Source: Pseudomonadota bacterium (GTDB lineage Bacteria; Pseudomonadota; Alphaproteobacteria; Rhizobiales; Devosiaceae). Taken from it: a stretch of DNA of 5,024 bases. Made by a program: the position numbers and the translations under genes. The notes beneath the pieces were generated by a model, which was not told the origin of the DNA, made no database searches, and saw nothing but the letters and a program-made list of their open reading frames with translations. The stretch is from contig JAEZFJ010000225.1 of the NCBI GenBank assembly GCA_023437755.1, positions 1-5,024 on the forward strand, read 5' to 3'. Below are positions 4,959-5,024 of the stretch, piece by piece (positions within the stretch are counted from its first letter, which is position 1; each line of letters begins with the position of its first letter).

Positions 4959-5024
4959 TCAGGCGGAGTAGTACATCTCGTACTCGACCGGATGCGGGGT
5001 GTGCTCGAACTTGATGACTTCGGT
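4959..5024 (-). CDS. glnA: Glutamine synthetase type I, C-terminal 21 residues, cut by window edge
   Basis: Glutamine synthetase makes glutamine from glutamate, ammonia and ATP as a cytoplasmic dodecamer and is the main route of ammonia assimilation. Only the last 21 codons are present, reading TEVIKFEHTPHPVEYEMYYSA before TGA at 4961-4959. The ending TPHPVE-(F/Y)-E-x-YYS is characteristic of GlnA type I; the enterobacterial form ends TPHPVEFELYYSV. The adenylylation site and catalytic residues lie outside the window. In related alphaproteobacteria the PII gene glnB often precedes glnA, which would be to the right here and cannot be checked. The short match limits certainty only slightly because the tail is distinctive. 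Confidence 0.88.
   Translation of the reverse strand, partial: TEVIKFEHTPHPVEYEMYYSA

Noticed and set aside
1..5024. CRISPR array, tRNA or rRNA genes, insertion sequence
   Set aside because: No regularly spaced direct repeats, no tRNA-like cloverleaf with a CCA-region signature, no rRNA core sequence and no transposase motif were seen on either strand.

Overview
The window is about 5 kb of GC-rich (roughly 60-65% by eye) chromosomal DNA from an alphaproteobacterium, most likely a member of the Hyphomicrobiales (Rhizobiales, possibly Devosia-like). That assignment rests on codon choice, on the style of the ParE and glutamine synthetase sequences, and on a tandem PilZ protein; it is inference, because no marker here fixes the genus. 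Two conserved housekeeping genes, each cut by a window edge and both on the minus strand, flank a block of plus-strand genes.

Layout. Positions 1-1232 (minus) hold the first 410 codons of parE, the ATPase subunit of topoisomerase IV. It is divergent from a small secreted protein of unknown function at 1447-1761 (plus), with promoter and ribosome-binding signals between them. Positions 1762-2117 have no convincing gene but are rich in perfect inverted repeats and contain one terminator-like hairpin. Positions 2118-2186 encode a 22-residue peptide behind a near-ideal AGGAGG ribosome binding site. It is followed by about 125 nt of mutually exclusive RNA pairings and then by a 507-residue ABC-F ATPase at 2314-3837. 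Next come a PilZ-family (c-di-GMP receptor type) protein at 3896-4567 and a small uncharacterised helical protein at 4646-4903. A strong minus-strand terminator at 4909-4934 and the last 21 codons of glnA (4959-5024, minus) close the window.

How the parts work together. The most interesting unit is leader peptide plus ABC-F gene. ABC-F proteins act on the ribosome, and many antibiotic-resistance members are induced by ribosome stalling on a short upstream ORF. Here the leader carries an Arg-Gln-Arg (+X+) motif of the kind known to arrest macrolide-bound ribosomes. The Gln-Arg codons of that motif are complementary to a downstream segment that can instead disrupt a terminator-like hairpin in front of the ABC-F gene. 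This gives a testable model of drug-inducible transcription attenuation, inferred from sequence only. The PilZ gene and the small gene after it may be co-transcribed, but nothing in the sequence links them functionally to the ABC-F gene.
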